Positions 8,316 to 16,608 of a DNA stretch of 64,000 nt are shown piece by piece; position 1 is the first letter of the stretch, and every line of letters starts with the position of its first letter. The translations under genes were made by a program, and so were the position numbers. Source of the DNA: Leucobacter viscericola (GTDB lineage Bacteria; Actinomycetota; Actinomycetes; Actinomycetales; Microbacteriaceae); contig NZ_CP049863.1 in the NCBI RefSeq assembly GCF_011299575.1, positions 1,674,001-1,738,000 on the forward strand, written 5' to 3'. Under the pieces are notes generated by a model. That model did not search any database. It saw nothing but the letters and a program-made list of their open reading frames with translations, and had not been told where the DNA came from.

Positions 8316-10028
8316 GTGCCAGAGAACGCAACCGATACCGCTGGACTCACCGTCGCCGCTGTGCTCGACCTGCCAGAATTGCGCGCCGGGCAGCCCGAGT
8401 TGATTGCAGGATCCGGCCACACCGATCGTGCAGTCCGCTGGGCCCACGTGGTCGCGGGCACGGGAGCTGCAGCCTTTCTCGACGGCGGCGAGCTGCTGCT
8501 CACGACGGGAGCTGGGTGGCCAAGTGACCCCGAGGAGCTCGCCGCAGTCACAGACACACTGACCGGAACCGGTCCGGCAGCCGTGATCCTGGAGCTCGGG
8601 ACCCGCCTTGAACACGCCCCCGACGCTCTGATCGCCAGTTGTGAAGCCAACGATATCCCGCTGGTGGTTCTGCACAGCGAGGTGCGCTTTGTGCAGATTA
8701 CCCAGCGAGTTCATCAACGCATCCTCGCCGCACAAACCGAAGCCCTGCAGGCGCGGGCCGAGGTGCACGCGATGCTCACCGAGCTCGGTCTCAACCGCAG
8801 CCCGGTCGATTACGTGATCGAGCGGCTTGCGGCGACGCTCGACGCACCCGTGGTGCTCGAAGACTCGGCTCAGCGTGTTGTTGCGTGGGCGAGCGGGGGT
8901 TCACAACAGCCGGATCCCGAGCACACCCTCGAACGCTGGGCCTCCGCTCAGCAGCTCGCTCGCGCACTGCCCACTAATTGGGTGCGTGTGCCCGTCGAGG
9001 CGCGCGGTACGCGCTGGGGGCACCTCATCGCACTTCCAGGCTCTCCGCACCCGGCCGGGCGTCAGACGGTGCTCGAACTTGGTGCCTTTGCACTCGCGCT
9101 CGGCAGGCTTGCTGACACGGGTGAGGATCAGTGGCTGCAGCTCAGTTCGAAACAGCTCTTTGGCCAGTTGCTGGGCGGACGCTACCGACGAGACACCGAC
9201 CTTGCGGTTCAACTCGCGGCCGGTGGGCTTCCGATAGCTGGACGCCGATTGCTCGGTGCAACGCTTCGCGGATTTGGTGATTTTGGGGCCCACGAAAGCT
9301 TGGAGCGAGCGATCCTCGAAACGGCTCTCAGGCGCGCCGTTGCACCCGAAGGATCCGCGATCCTCACCCCCGACCCCGACTCGCCTCGCGAGGGAACGCT
9401 GCTTGCGCTCCTGTCGTTTCCGCTGAATGATCCACGCAGCGGAATGAGCGCATCCGCCAACTCCGCCTCTGCCGCCACCTTAGACGGACACGAAACCAGG
9501 ATCCCAGCACTCGCCGAGCGGCTCTCCCATGAACTCGGGATGCTGTTGCCCGACACCACGCCTGCCGCGTGGCGAGCACAGCTGACGCTCGGCATCTCTG
9601 GTAAACGGGTCGGCGAGCTGATCACGTCGCTGGAGCGCGTGCGAGCAGCGGGATCGCTGCCCACGGCCACCACGGTTGGTAGGGTTTCGGTGCAGCAGGC
9701 CGAACAGCAGCCGCTCGCGTACCTGGTGCGTGGACTATCGGCGGCCCCCGCCGTGCAGGAGTTTGCGTCTAGCACGCTTGCCACTCTGGTCGCGCACGAC
9801 CAGAGCGCAGGGCCCGGTCACAGCGGGGATCTGCTTCGAGTTCTCGAGGCCTATCTCGCACACCCGACAAACCGCTCACTCGCCGCGCAACGTGCCAGGC
9901 TGTCGCGGTCGGTGTTCTATCAGCGCATCGCACTCATTGAGGATCTGCTCGGGGTGGATCTCGCCAGCGGCGAGACGATCGCAACACTCACCGTCGCGCT
10001 GTTAGCCCGAGGATCGGAGCAAGAGTAA
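8316..10028 (+). CDS. PucR/CdaR-family transcriptional regulator
   Basis: A 570-residue regulator. The N-terminal PucR domain (about 15-150) includes WAHVVAGTGAAAFLDGGELLLTTG, and the C-terminal helix-turn-helix (about 510-565) reads NRSLAAQRARLSRSVFYQRI. PucR proteins usually activate purine-ring or amine catabolism in response to a pathway metabolite. The GTG at 8316 is chosen because GGAGG sits 5 bp upstream; ATGs at 8263 and 8292 are possible. Divergence from mmsA-aminotransferase argues that it controls that operon. A second PucR gene lies at 47411. Confidence 0.88.
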   Translation: MPENATDTAGLTVAAVLDLPELRAGQPELIAGSGHTDRAVRWAHVVAGTGAAAFLDGGELLLTTGAGWPSDPEELAAVTDTLTGTGPAAVILELGTRLEHAPDALIASCEANDIPLVVLHSEVRFVQITQRVHQRILAAQTEALQARAEVHAMLTELGLNRSPVDYVIERLAATLDAPVVLEDSAQRVVAWASGGSQQPDPEHTLERWASAQQLARALPTNWVRVPVEARGTRWGHLIALPGSPHPAGRQTVLELGAFALALGRLADTGEDQWLQLSSKQLFGQLLGGRYRRDTDLAVQLAAGGLPIAGRRLLGATLRGFGDFGAHESLERAILETALRRAVAPEGSAILTPDPDSPREGTLLALLSFPLNDPRSGMSASANSASAATLDGHETRIPALAERLSHELGMLLPDTTPAAWRAQLTLGISGKRVGELITSLERVRAAGSLPTATTVGRVSVQQAEQQPLAYLVRGLSAAPAVQEFASSTLATLVAHDQSAGPGHSGDLLRVLEAYLAHPTNRSLAAQRARLSRSVFYQRIALIEDLLGVDLASGETIATLTVALLARGSEQE

Positions 10029-10040
10029 CCTCTTGGTGCC

Positions 10041-10673
10041 CTAGCTCCACAGCGCAGGGTACTCGTGGCCGAGCTCACGAACGAGGCGTCGCAGCTCCGG
10101 CAGCGACAGCCCGATCACGCAGCTCGGGGTTCCCTCGATGCTCTCGATGTAAGCTCCTGCGAGTCCATCGATTGCAAACCCTCCCGCGAGCTCCAACGGT
10201 TCGCCCGTCGCGACGTAAGCCGCAAGCTCTGAATCGGTCAGATCTGCCGACAGCGTCACCTTGGCGGTGTCGACCCCGCCCGCGGCCCCGCGCACCGTGC
10301 CGCCGCTGTGGTCAATGAGCCAGTGCCCGGAGTGCAGCACCCCGGTCTTGCCACGGTGCTGTTTGGAGCGCTCAAGCGCAATCTCAGGCAGGTGCGGTTT
10401 GCCGAGAATCTCGCCGTCAAGCAGAAACATTGAGTCCCCGCCGAGCACGAGTCCGTCGATTTCGTCACCGTGCCTTCGCACAACGTCTTCAGCCTTGAGC
10501 CGCCCCAGGTACTCGGTGAGCTCAGGGGCAGAGAGTGGTCGCCCAAGCTCGGTCTCGCGCGCCGCCACGGCGGCGTCCTCATCAACCTCAGGCGAGAAGC
10601 AGATCGGTTCGATTCCGGCCCCGCGCAACACGGAGAGTCTGGCGGGTGAGGTCGAGGCGAGATACAAACGCAT
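10041..10673 (-). CDS. maf: Maf-family nucleoside triphosphate pyrophosphatase
   Basis: A 210-residue protein with the Maf start motif LASTSPARL (5-13) and the metal-site region LVLGGDSMFLLDG with a central Asp. Maf proteins hydrolyse non-canonical or modified NTPs to NMP and PPi and have been tied to septum formation. It contains the usual insert after the first motif and ends in the conserved GLSLPELRRLV. It is convergent with the PucR gene, only 12 bp apart. House-cleaning function is firm at family level; nucleotide preference is not readable. Confidence 0.9.
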   Translation of the reverse strand: MRLYLASTSPARLSVLRGAGIEPICFSPEVDEDAAVAARETELGRPLSAPELTEYLGRLKAEDVVRRHGDEIDGLVLGGDSMFLLDGEILGKPHLPEIALERSKQHRGKTGVLHSGHWLIDHSGGTVRGAAGGVDTAKVTLSADLTDSELAAYVATGEPLELAGGFAIDGLAGAYIESIEGTPSCVIGLSLPELRRLVRELGHEYPALWS

Positions 10674-10705
10674 GCGCCGATTCTATGACGTTGTGCGCCG
10701 CTGGC

Positions 10706-11116
10706 TCATTCCCCTCCGATCCAGTTCTCGACCAGCAGCCCAGGGACTCGCTCGAACTCGCGCGTGTTTCCAGTGACGACGGTAAGCCCAAGCGAACGTG
10801 CATGCCCCGCAATCTGTGAATCGTACGATCCAATCGGTGTGCCTCTAACAGCGAGAGTTGCCCGAACCTCCGCAGCGTGTGCTGCCGCGTATCTATTAAA
10901 ATCTTGAATCTTCAGTTGCGCTAGAAGCTCATCATTGGCTTTTAGATTTCGCTCAGGGAATGCAGAACGGTAGGCACCAAACTCGAGCTCTTCAATAGAA
11001 ATCGTTGAGATAGCAAGACGCCCACTGTTCGCAAAAAAGCGATCCAGGTCGATCCCTTTCTGCCTACGAAGCAGAGCGATTGCCACATCTGTGTCTAATA
11101 GGTAACGCAGCATCAC
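10706..11116 (-). CDS. vapC: VapC-type PIN-domain toxin
   Basis: A 136-residue PIN-domain ribonuclease with acidic residues in order: Asp8/Asp10 (LLDTDVAIALL), Glu in IEELEFG and Asp in GSYDSQIAGHARS, then a final TGNTREFERVPGL strand. VapC toxins cleave tRNA or rRNA and are held inactive by the cognate antitoxin. The start overlaps the stop of the antitoxin gene by 4 bp (ATGA), so the pair is translationally coupled. Activity is inferred from the intact residues. Confidence 0.92.
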   Translation of the reverse strand: MMLRYLLDTDVAIALLRRQKGIDLDRFFANSGRLAISTISIEELEFGAYRSAFPERNLKANDELLAQLKIQDFNRYAAAHAAEVRATLAVRGTPIGSYDSQIAGHARSLGLTVVTGNTREFERVPGLLVENWIGGE

Positions 11117-11346
11117 TCACCCCAGTCGCGTTCTTGCACTGGAGGTTGCTCGCGGTCCAACATAAAGTCTTCACTCACCGCCGCGCCGTTTTGGAACCAC
11201 CATTCCAGGCCCCTATTGACCGGAGTAATGACTCGGGATTCACCCACGACGACTATTTCCACTTCTTCTACTCCTTCCGCGAAGGCCACCTCTTTGGGTA
11301 ACCGCACCGCTTGCGTCTTGTTACTGAAAAACAGCTTAGTTCTCAT
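11113..11346 (-). CDS. vapB: VapB-type antitoxin (AbrB/SpoVT fold)
   Basis: A 77-residue protein with an AbrB-like swapped-hairpin N-terminus (TKLFFSNKTQAVRLPKEVAF) and a C-terminal tail rich in Trp and acidic residues that should occupy the VapC active site. AGGAGG lies 6 bp before the ATG at 11346. The inverted repeat at 11362-11378 is a plausible self-repression site. It is first gene of the vapBC pair. Confidence 0.92.
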   Translation of the reverse strand: MRTKLFFSNKTQAVRLPKEVAFAEGVEEVEIVVVGESRVITPVNRGLEWWFQNGAAVSEDFMLDREQPPVQERDWGE

Positions 11347-11361
11347 ACTTAACCTCCTGGG

Positions 11362-11378
11362 ATATACATGAAGTATAT
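11362..11378. promoter_or_regulatory. VapB operator candidate
   Basis: ATATAC (11362-11367) and GTATAT (11373-11378) are perfect inverted arms with a 5-bp centre, 16 bp upstream of the vapB start in an AT-rich promoter patch. AbrB-type antitoxins normally bind such palindromes over their own promoter. The gap 11347-11524 holds nothing else clear apart from a weak AT hairpin (GATTTT 11465-11470 / AAAATC 11482-11487) before the end of the ABC permease gene. Confidence 0.5.
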
Positions 11379-11524
11379 ACGTGAGATTGGCGGAATGACA
11401 ACGTTTCCAAGAAGCATAGGTTGAATTCTGACGCCATTCCGAAAGAAGCGGAGTTATCGCCAGAGATTTTCAAAAATTCGCAAAATCGACTGCCTGTGAG
11501 CGAAGCTCGTGCAACCGAGAAAGA

Positions 11525-12259
11525 CTACGGCGAACGCCTCCGTAGCGTCGCCGCCGCAAGCACCAGAGCTACGACGGTCACCGAAGCAATAATGATCAGC
11601 GGCCGCCCCAGATCCCACCCCTCGGTGCCGTCGGTTACAGCAGTCACAGCGTCAATCGCGTAGCTCAGCGGCAGCCAGTTGGATATGGCGTGCAGCACGT
11701 CAGGCATCTGATCCCGAGGCATAAACAATCCGCCAAGAATGATCTGCGGAAACACCACCAGCGGCATAAACTGCACGGCCTGGAACTCGGTCCGCGCAAA
11801 CGCACTCGCGAGCAACCCCAGGGCGGTTCCGAGCAGCGCGTCAAGCACGGCAACGGCGCCCAACTGCCAAATCGGCCCACTCACCTCAAGGCCACACACA
11901 ACAGTCGCAAACGTCACGGTAATCACGGCCTGCACCGTCGCCGCCAATCCGAACGCGATCCCGTAGCCCACAATGAAGTCACCCTTACCAAGCGGCGTCG
12001 ACATCAGTCGCTCGAGCGTGCCGGATCGCCGCTCGCGCAGCGTCGTCACCGAGGTAATAATGAACATCAAAATGAAGGGAAAGAGGGCGAGGATCGGCCC
12101 GCCGAACTGATCGAAAGTCCCCTCCTGATCGCTAAACAGCCAGGCAAACAAGCCGACCAAAAGGCTCGGAGCGAGTAGCAGTAATGCGATGGATCGGGGA
12201 TCGTGCGAGAGCTGCCGAAGCACGCGACCAGCAACGGCGAAGGTACGTTTCGGATTCAT
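11525..12259 (-). CDS. ABC-2 type transporter permease
   Basis: A 244-residue integral membrane protein with six predicted helices and the ABC-2 signature region TTLRERRSGTLERLMSTPLGKGDFIVGYG (the loop before TM3). Such permeases pair with one ATPase and export drugs, lipids or polysaccharide. The start overlaps the end of the ATPase gene by 4 bp. The substrate is unknown; a drug or lipid exporter of the daunorubicin-resistance type is the nearest family-level description. Confidence 0.88.
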   Translation of the reverse strand: MNPKRTFAVAGRVLRQLSHDPRSIALLLLAPSLLVGLFAWLFSDQEGTFDQFGGPILALFPFILMFIITSVTTLRERRSGTLERLMSTPLGKGDFIVGYGIAFGLAATVQAVITVTFATVVCGLEVSGPIWQLGAVAVLDALLGTALGLLASAFARTEFQAVQFMPLVVFPQIILGGLFMPRDQMPDVLHAISNWLPLSYAIDAVTAVTDGTEGWDLGRPLIIIASVTVVALVLAAATLRRRSP

Positions 12260-13020
12260 GAGGCCACCTCCCCTGCGTGGCGGGGATGCCCCGGCATTGC
12301 CGCGCCAGACCCTGCGCCGGCAATCACAGCCAGGAACGCGGCTTCAGGATCGCGCTCCCCCGTTGATTCAAGCAGATTCGACGGCGTTGTATCCGCAACG
12401 ATTTCGCCCTCACGAAGCAAGAGCAACCGGTCACAGTGCAGCGCCTCGTCCATCACATGACTACTCACGATCAGTGTTGCTCCCTCGCTCGCGAGCTTTC
12501 GAAACAGCGCCCACAGCTCTGCGCGCAGCACCGGATCAAGCCCCACCGTCGGCTCGTCGAGCACGATGAGCTCGGGTGATCCCAATAGAGCAGCAGCCAA
12601 GGAAACCCGATTACGCTGACCGCCGCTCAGCGCCTCAACGCGCTGCTTGGCCTGGTCGCGCAGGCCCACAAGATCGATAACGCGATCCTCATCGCCCCGG
12701 GGCGCCCCAAGCGCCCGCGCAAAGAACGCAAGATTCTGTCGCACCGAAAGGTCATCGTACACAGACGCCGCCTGTGTCGCATACGCGACCCGCGTTCGAA
12801 GCGAGCGCGATCCTGCACTTTCTCCTAGCACCTGCAGCTCACCCTGCACACCCGCCTGAACCCCGACGATCGCACGCAGCAGCGTCGTCTTGCCGCAGCC
12901 CGAGGGCCCGAGAAGGCCGGTGACCTCGCCCCGCGGAATCTCGAATCCGATGCCGTCAAACACCGTCTTGCGCCCGCGTCGCACCTTCAGGTCTCGCACT
13001 AGAACCGTTGCTTGCTCCAT
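12256..13020 (-). CDS. ABC transporter ATP-binding protein (exporter type)
   Basis: A 254-residue ATPase with Walker A GPSGCGKTTLL (about 38-48), the signature LSGGQRNRVSLAAALL, Walker B LIVLDEPTVGLDP and switch histidine in IVSSHVMDEA. It is translationally coupled to the ABC-2 permease and so forms a two-gene exporter. The C-terminal 25 residues are an Ala/Gly-rich tail. It is divergent from the methyltransferase gene with 43 bp between the starts. Confidence 0.92.
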   Translation of the reverse strand: MEQATVLVRDLKVRRGRKTVFDGIGFEIPRGEVTGLLGPSGCGKTTLLRAIVGVQAGVQGELQVLGESAGSRSLRTRVAYATQAASVYDDLSVRQNLAFFARALGAPRGDEDRVIDLVGLRDQAKQRVEALSGGQRNRVSLAAALLGSPELIVLDEPTVGLDPVLRAELWALFRKLASEGATLIVSSHVMDEALHCDRLLLLREGEIVADTTPSNLLESTGERDPEAAFLAVIAGAGSGAAMPGHPRHAGEVAS

Positions 13021-13063
13021 GTTCTGATCCTAGACCCGCCAAAGCAATGGGAGAATGGTCAAC

Positions 13064-14386
13064 ATGTCTGAAACCCGCAACACCGCGCCCCTCACCGTTG
13101 GCGACGAAATTGAACTCGAAGTCACCGGAATCGCACACGGCGGCGTATGCGTTGCGCGCCACGAAGGGCGCGTGGTGTTCGTGGCAGACGCGATCCCCGG
13201 CGAACGCGTACGTGCACGCGTCACCGAGGCGCGCAAGAAGTCGTTCGCTCGCGCCGCCGTCATTGAGGTATTAGAAGCATCAGAGGATCGCCGCCCCCAT
13301 GTGTGGCCCGAGGCCGCGATCGAGCGCGACCCCGAAGATCGCGCGGGCGGCGCAGAGTTCGGGCACATCGCTCTTGAACGCCAGCGTTTCCTCAAGGCCG
13401 AGGTTCTCGCCGACGCCATGAAGCGTTTTGGCGGCGTCGAACTCGCGAGCGAAGAGGGCGAGGATCTCGCGGAGGCGCTTGCTGATCTCGTTGAACCGGC
13501 GCCCGGTGACGACGAGACCAACGGGCTCGGCTACCGCACGCGCGTTCGCCTGCACGTCGACGCAGAAACCGGCACCGTCGGCCCCTACGCCTCACGCAGC
13601 CGCCGGGTCATCCCCGTCGAGTCGCTACCGCTCGCCAGCGAGGGTATCAATCAGATCGCTCCCCTCTCCGACAACATCACCGAGGTTGCAACCGTCGACC
13701 TCGTTGATCCCGCGGCCGACGACCCCCGCATGCTGCTCGGACTTCCCGGCGAGAAGAAGCGGGCTGGGGCAGACGACGTAGTACGCGAGCTCGTCGAGGA
13801 TCGCGGTTTCCTCGTGCGTGCCGGCGGATTCTGGCAGGTGCACCGCGAAGCCCCCACGGTTCTTTTCACCGCGGTGCGCGACGCGATCCAAGACCTCATT
13901 GACGCTGAGCGCTTTGACGCAACAGCCAGCAACCTCGACCTCTACGGCGGGGTCGGGCTGCTCGCGGCTGCGATGGCGGAGGCGGCAGGCCCCACGATTC
14001 GGGTCACAACCGTCGAGTCCGATGCAGGCGCCACCGATGATGCTGCTGAGAACCTTGCCGAGCTTGTGGGCGCACTCGCCGTCACCGCTCGGGTAGACCG
14101 CCACCTTGCCGACCTGCTGAAGGCGACAGAGCCGGTTCGAAATCGCATGCGCCGCGGCACCGTGGTGCTCGATCCGCCGCGCTCCGGTGCTGGCGGCGAT
14201 GTCACCGCCCAGCTGATCGAGCTGTCACCCGCGAACATCGTCTACGTTGCCTGCGATCCCGTGGCCCTCGCCCGCGATACCAAGACGCTGCGCGATGCGG
14301 GCTACGAACTCACTGGGCTGCGCGCGTTCGACATCTTCCCTCACACACACCACTTTGAGACCGTGGCGGTGTTTGAGCGGGGGTAG
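13064..14386 (+). CDS. TrmA/RlmD-family RNA uracil-C5 methyltransferase, lacking Fe-S cysteines
   Basis: A 440-residue protein with an N-terminal TRAM domain (about 10-65), a central domain, and a C-terminal SAM fold: LDLYGGVGLLA, VVLDPPRSGAGG and the catalytic Cys in YVACDPVALARD. In RlmD/RumA a 4Fe-4S cluster is held by CxxCGGC; here the matching stretch reads AGGAEFGHIALERQRFLK, with alanine in place of cysteine. The catalytic Cys and the last Glu (HFETV) are kept, so it should methylate uridine in rRNA or tRNA. ATG 13064 is used (GGGAGA 9 bp upstream) rather than ATG 13055. The end is 3 bp from the convergent membrane-protein gene. Confidence 0.87.
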   Translation: MSETRNTAPLTVGDEIELEVTGIAHGGVCVARHEGRVVFVADAIPGERVRARVTEARKKSFARAAVIEVLEASEDRRPHVWPEAAIERDPEDRAGGAEFGHIALERQRFLKAEVLADAMKRFGGVELASEEGEDLAEALADLVEPAPGDDETNGLGYRTRVRLHVDAETGTVGPYASRSRRVIPVESLPLASEGINQIAPLSDNITEVATVDLVDPAADDPRMLLGLPGEKKRAGADDVVRELVEDRGFLVRAGGFWQVHREAPTVLFTAVRDAIQDLIDAERFDATASNLDLYGGVGLLAAAMAEAAGPTIRVTTVESDAGATDDAAENLAELVGALAVTARVDRHLADLLKATEPVRNRMRRGTVVLDPPRSGAGGDVTAQLIELSPANIVYVACDPVALARDTKTLRDAGYELTGLRAFDIFPHTHHFETVAVFERG

Positions 14387-14389
14387 GGC

Positions 14390-15472
14390 TTAGCTGGCGG
14401 GCTTGCTCTCCACCTCGGATTGATCCTTGAGCGGGGCAAGCGGATAGACCTGGATGCTGGGCGGTGACTGGGGCATGGCCTTTGTCTGATCAACCACCCC
14501 AATTGGATCTTCAGAGTAATCGATTTCGGCATCTGGAACGGTTCTGAGCGGAAACACATTCCAGGCGATCTTTCCTTCAATGGTGGTCCGTGGCATTAAC
14601 CATGACGCGCCCACGCTCGCGGGGACCCATTGGCCTGCCTCGGTGCCTGCCTCCGGATCTCCCACCGTGACGATTGCTCGCCCGTCTTGATCGAACAGCT
14701 GCACCTCACTCAGCGGTTTGCCGTTGGCGTCGTAGGCAAAGATGTTATTCACAAGACTGCCGTTTACCCACATTCCAGGGGCATTTTCGGGCGTATCAGC
14801 AACATAGCTGCTAGTACCCCACTGCGGAACCACCGTCGGCGCGGCTAACAGCACGACCACAAACAAGAAGGCACTTCCGAGTGACCGCACTACTCGCATC
14901 CAGCGCCAGGGCATCCACTTACCGCGTCCCCACTGCACGCTGACAACACTCGCAACTAGCAGCATCAACCACGCCTTGACCCCCTCCGGGATCGGATAAT
15001 AGTAGGTCAACGTTCCGCTCATGAAGACAGCACTGAAGACCAAACAGGCAACCCATGCGCGGAGCACCCACCAAACCGGCTGCAGTGCCACGAAAAAATC
15101 AAAAATCGCAGACGATACAGGGTTCGCGCGAATGCGATCGGACAGCTCTGAACGCATTTCACGCAACCGCTCAGCAACAACGCTGAATAACCCCGGTCGC
15201 TTCTCAGCCGTCAAGTCAGCCCCACCAGCAGGCAATCCCGCTGCCTCCCGCAGTTCGTTGGCGTAGGCAACTGCGTCACCCTCGTGAGGCAACGTCGCCC
15301 CCGGCCCCAAGTCGGCAGCTTGCTCCGCGAGCGAAGTCTCGAGCCCCTCAGTGAGATCCACCACGTCACCCTTGGGCAGGTCACCCAAGGCAAGTCGCAC
15401 TCGTGCAGCAAACGCATCGATCATCTCCTCAGTGAGATTCGCCGCTGCGCTGTTCTTCGTAAAACTAGTCAT
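14390..15472 (-). CDS. Membrane protein coupled to a PadR regulator (HAAS-like N-terminus)
   Basis: A 360-residue protein. The N-terminal 100 residues are helical and cytoplasmic (EEMIDAFAARVRLALGDLPKG... and AYANELREAAGLP), like the HAAS/DUF1700-type domains found next to PadR regulators. Three or four membrane helices follow (about 125-220), then a 130-residue outer domain containing WVNGSLVNNIFAYDANGKPL. Its start overlaps the PadR gene by 8 bp. By analogy it may relay envelope stress to, or be controlled by, PadR. The exact role is unknown. Confidence 0.75.
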   Translation of the reverse strand: MTSFTKNSAAANLTEEMIDAFAARVRLALGDLPKGDVVDLTEGLETSLAEQAADLGPGATLPHEGDAVAYANELREAAGLPAGGADLTAEKRPGLFSVVAERLREMRSELSDRIRANPVSSAIFDFFVALQPVWWVLRAWVACLVFSAVFMSGTLTYYYPIPEGVKAWLMLLVASVVSVQWGRGKWMPWRWMRVVRSLGSAFLFVVVLLAAPTVVPQWGTSSYVADTPENAPGMWVNGSLVNNIFAYDANGKPLSEVQLFDQDGRAIVTVGDPEAGTEAGQWVPASVGASWLMPRTTIEGKIAWNVFPLRTVPDAEIDYSEDPIGVVDQTKAMPQSPPSIQVYPLAPLKDQSEVESKPAS

Positions 15473-15884
15473 TATGAGCTCCGGTCAGGCTGGGGTTGGC
15501 TGAATGGTCGGTTGCAGGGATGGGATCAAAATTCAGGTCAGGATCCGCAAGAGTCTTTGGGCGATCCACACCGTTCAATAGCAACGAGAGGGATCGGCTG
15601 AAGGTTGCCCAGGCGAGGCGTTGTTCAGCAAGCACTTCGTGCCCCTGCGGCGTGATCGCGTAGTACTTTCGATTTGGTCCGCCGTCTGATGCGACGACGT
15701 ACGCCGAGAGCGACCCAGCAGTGAAGAGCCGCCTAAGTGTTCCGTAAACCGAGGCGTCGCCGACATGGTCGAGGCCTGCGGCACGCAGGCGGCGCACGAC
15801 GTCATAGCCGTACCCATCTTCTTGACTGATCACCGCAAGAACCGCGGCGTCGAGCACTCCCTTGAGAAGCTGCGTGGTATCCAA
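15465..15884 (-). CDS. PadR-family transcriptional regulator
   Basis: A 139-residue PadR protein with winged helix LLKGVLDAAVLAVISQEDGYGYDVV and a wing ending in PNRKYYAITPQGHEVL, plus a short C-terminal helix. The start is a TTG at 15884, picked because AGGAGG lies 5 bp upstream. It is the first gene of a two-gene operon with the membrane protein. The 9-bp inverted repeat at 15907-15935 is a likely self-repression site. Confidence 0.9.
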   Translation of the reverse strand: MDTTQLLKGVLDAAVLAVISQEDGYGYDVVRRLRAAGLDHVGDASVYGTLRRLFTAGSLSAYVVASDGGPNRKYYAITPQGHEVLAEQRLAWATFSRSLSLLLNGVDRPKTLADPDLNFDPIPATDHSANPSLTGAHND

Positions 15885-15906
15885 GTGGACCTCCTGTTAC
15901 GCACAC

Positions 15907-15935
15907 CACACTACTACGGATTGCGCAGTAGTGTG
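15907..15935. promoter_or_regulatory. Inverted repeat upstream of padR
   Basis: CACACTACT (15907-15915) and AGTAGTGTG (15927-15935) are perfect inverted arms with an 11-bp spacer, 23 bp upstream of the TTG start. Length and position suit a PadR dimer site. Confidence 0.6.
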
Positions 15936-15980
15936 CAAACCGGAAGCAATCCCTCCGTCTTAACCCTCGACGGAAAGCCA

Positions 15981-16040
15981 AATCCGCCCGGCTTTGCGCG
16001 CTTAAGATCGAGGTCTTAAGGGCGCAAAACCGGGCGGATT
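15981..16040. terminator. Long imperfect hairpin after the cupredoxin gene
   Basis: Arms of 27 bp (15981-16007 and 16014-16040) pair with two mismatches around a 6-base loop; the inner part is CTTAAGA/TCTTAAG and the outer part AATCCGCCCGG/CCGGGCGGATT. It lies 52 bp past the cupredoxin stop and upstream of padR, so it can end minus-strand transcription. It is much longer than usual for a terminator and may be a remnant repeat. Confidence 0.65.
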
Positions 16041-16091
16041 CTGGAAGTTCGGGCTGGAACGCAGGCGGGGCAGCCGAAACCACCCGCCTGA

Positions 16092-16484
16092 CTACTTCAC
16101 CTTCACGTTGCCAACCATTTCGGGGTGGATCGAGCAGATGTAGCGGAAGTCACCCGCGTCCTTGAACACGTGCGTGTAGCTGCCGTCGTAGACGAGATCG
16201 CTCACAAAACTGCCGTCATCGGAGACCACATCGTGCTGGTTTGTGCCCTCAAAGACCCACCGGACAGCCTGGCCCTTTTCGATCTCCACGTCAGCCGGCT
16301 CAAACTTGTTGTCGACCGCGCGCACCGTAACAACCGGCTTCGCGCTCTCATCTGACGGCACGACTTCAGGCTTGCCCGAGGCACACCCTGAAAGACCAAC
16401 GATCAGCCCCAGAGCCATAAGCCCTGCGATCCCGCCGCGGATCCCGCGCCGTGAAGCCGTGCGCGCTCGTTCGCTCAACATCAT
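16092..16484 (-). CDS. Cupredoxin-domain (plastocyanin-like) copper lipoprotein
   Basis: A 130-residue exported lipoprotein: an Arg-rich n-region with a hydrophobic stretch (16-31), a lipobox LSGC with Cys34, then one cupredoxin domain with all four type-1 copper ligands: His84 (NQHDV), Cys117, His120 and Met123 (YICSIHPEM). It should carry electrons or bind copper on the outer face of the membrane. ATG 16484 is chosen because AGAGGA lies just upstream; ATG 16481 is nearly equivalent. A longer frame from 16562 lacks a ribosome binding site. Confidence 0.88.
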   Translation of the reverse strand: MMLSERARTASRRGIRGGIAGLMALGLIVGLSGCASGKPEVVPSDESAKPVVTVRAVDNKFEPADVEIEKGQAVRWVFEGTNQHDVVSDDGSFVSDLVYDGSYTHVFKDAGDFRYICSIHPEMVGNVKVK

Positions 16485-16608
16485 TTGTTCCTCTTCTCTC
16501 GCGGCCGACGCACCCTTCGGGCACACCGGTTTCACTCGACCGATTGAGACGGTCGATCCCACCCGCGCCTACGCTCTCGTGCAGTGCAACGCACGCGTCG
16601 CACCAGCA

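Noticed and set aside
8127..8768. Upstream extension of mmsA
   Set aside because: It runs into the divergent regulator gene and encodes no aldehyde dehydrogenase homology; start 8126 fits the family.
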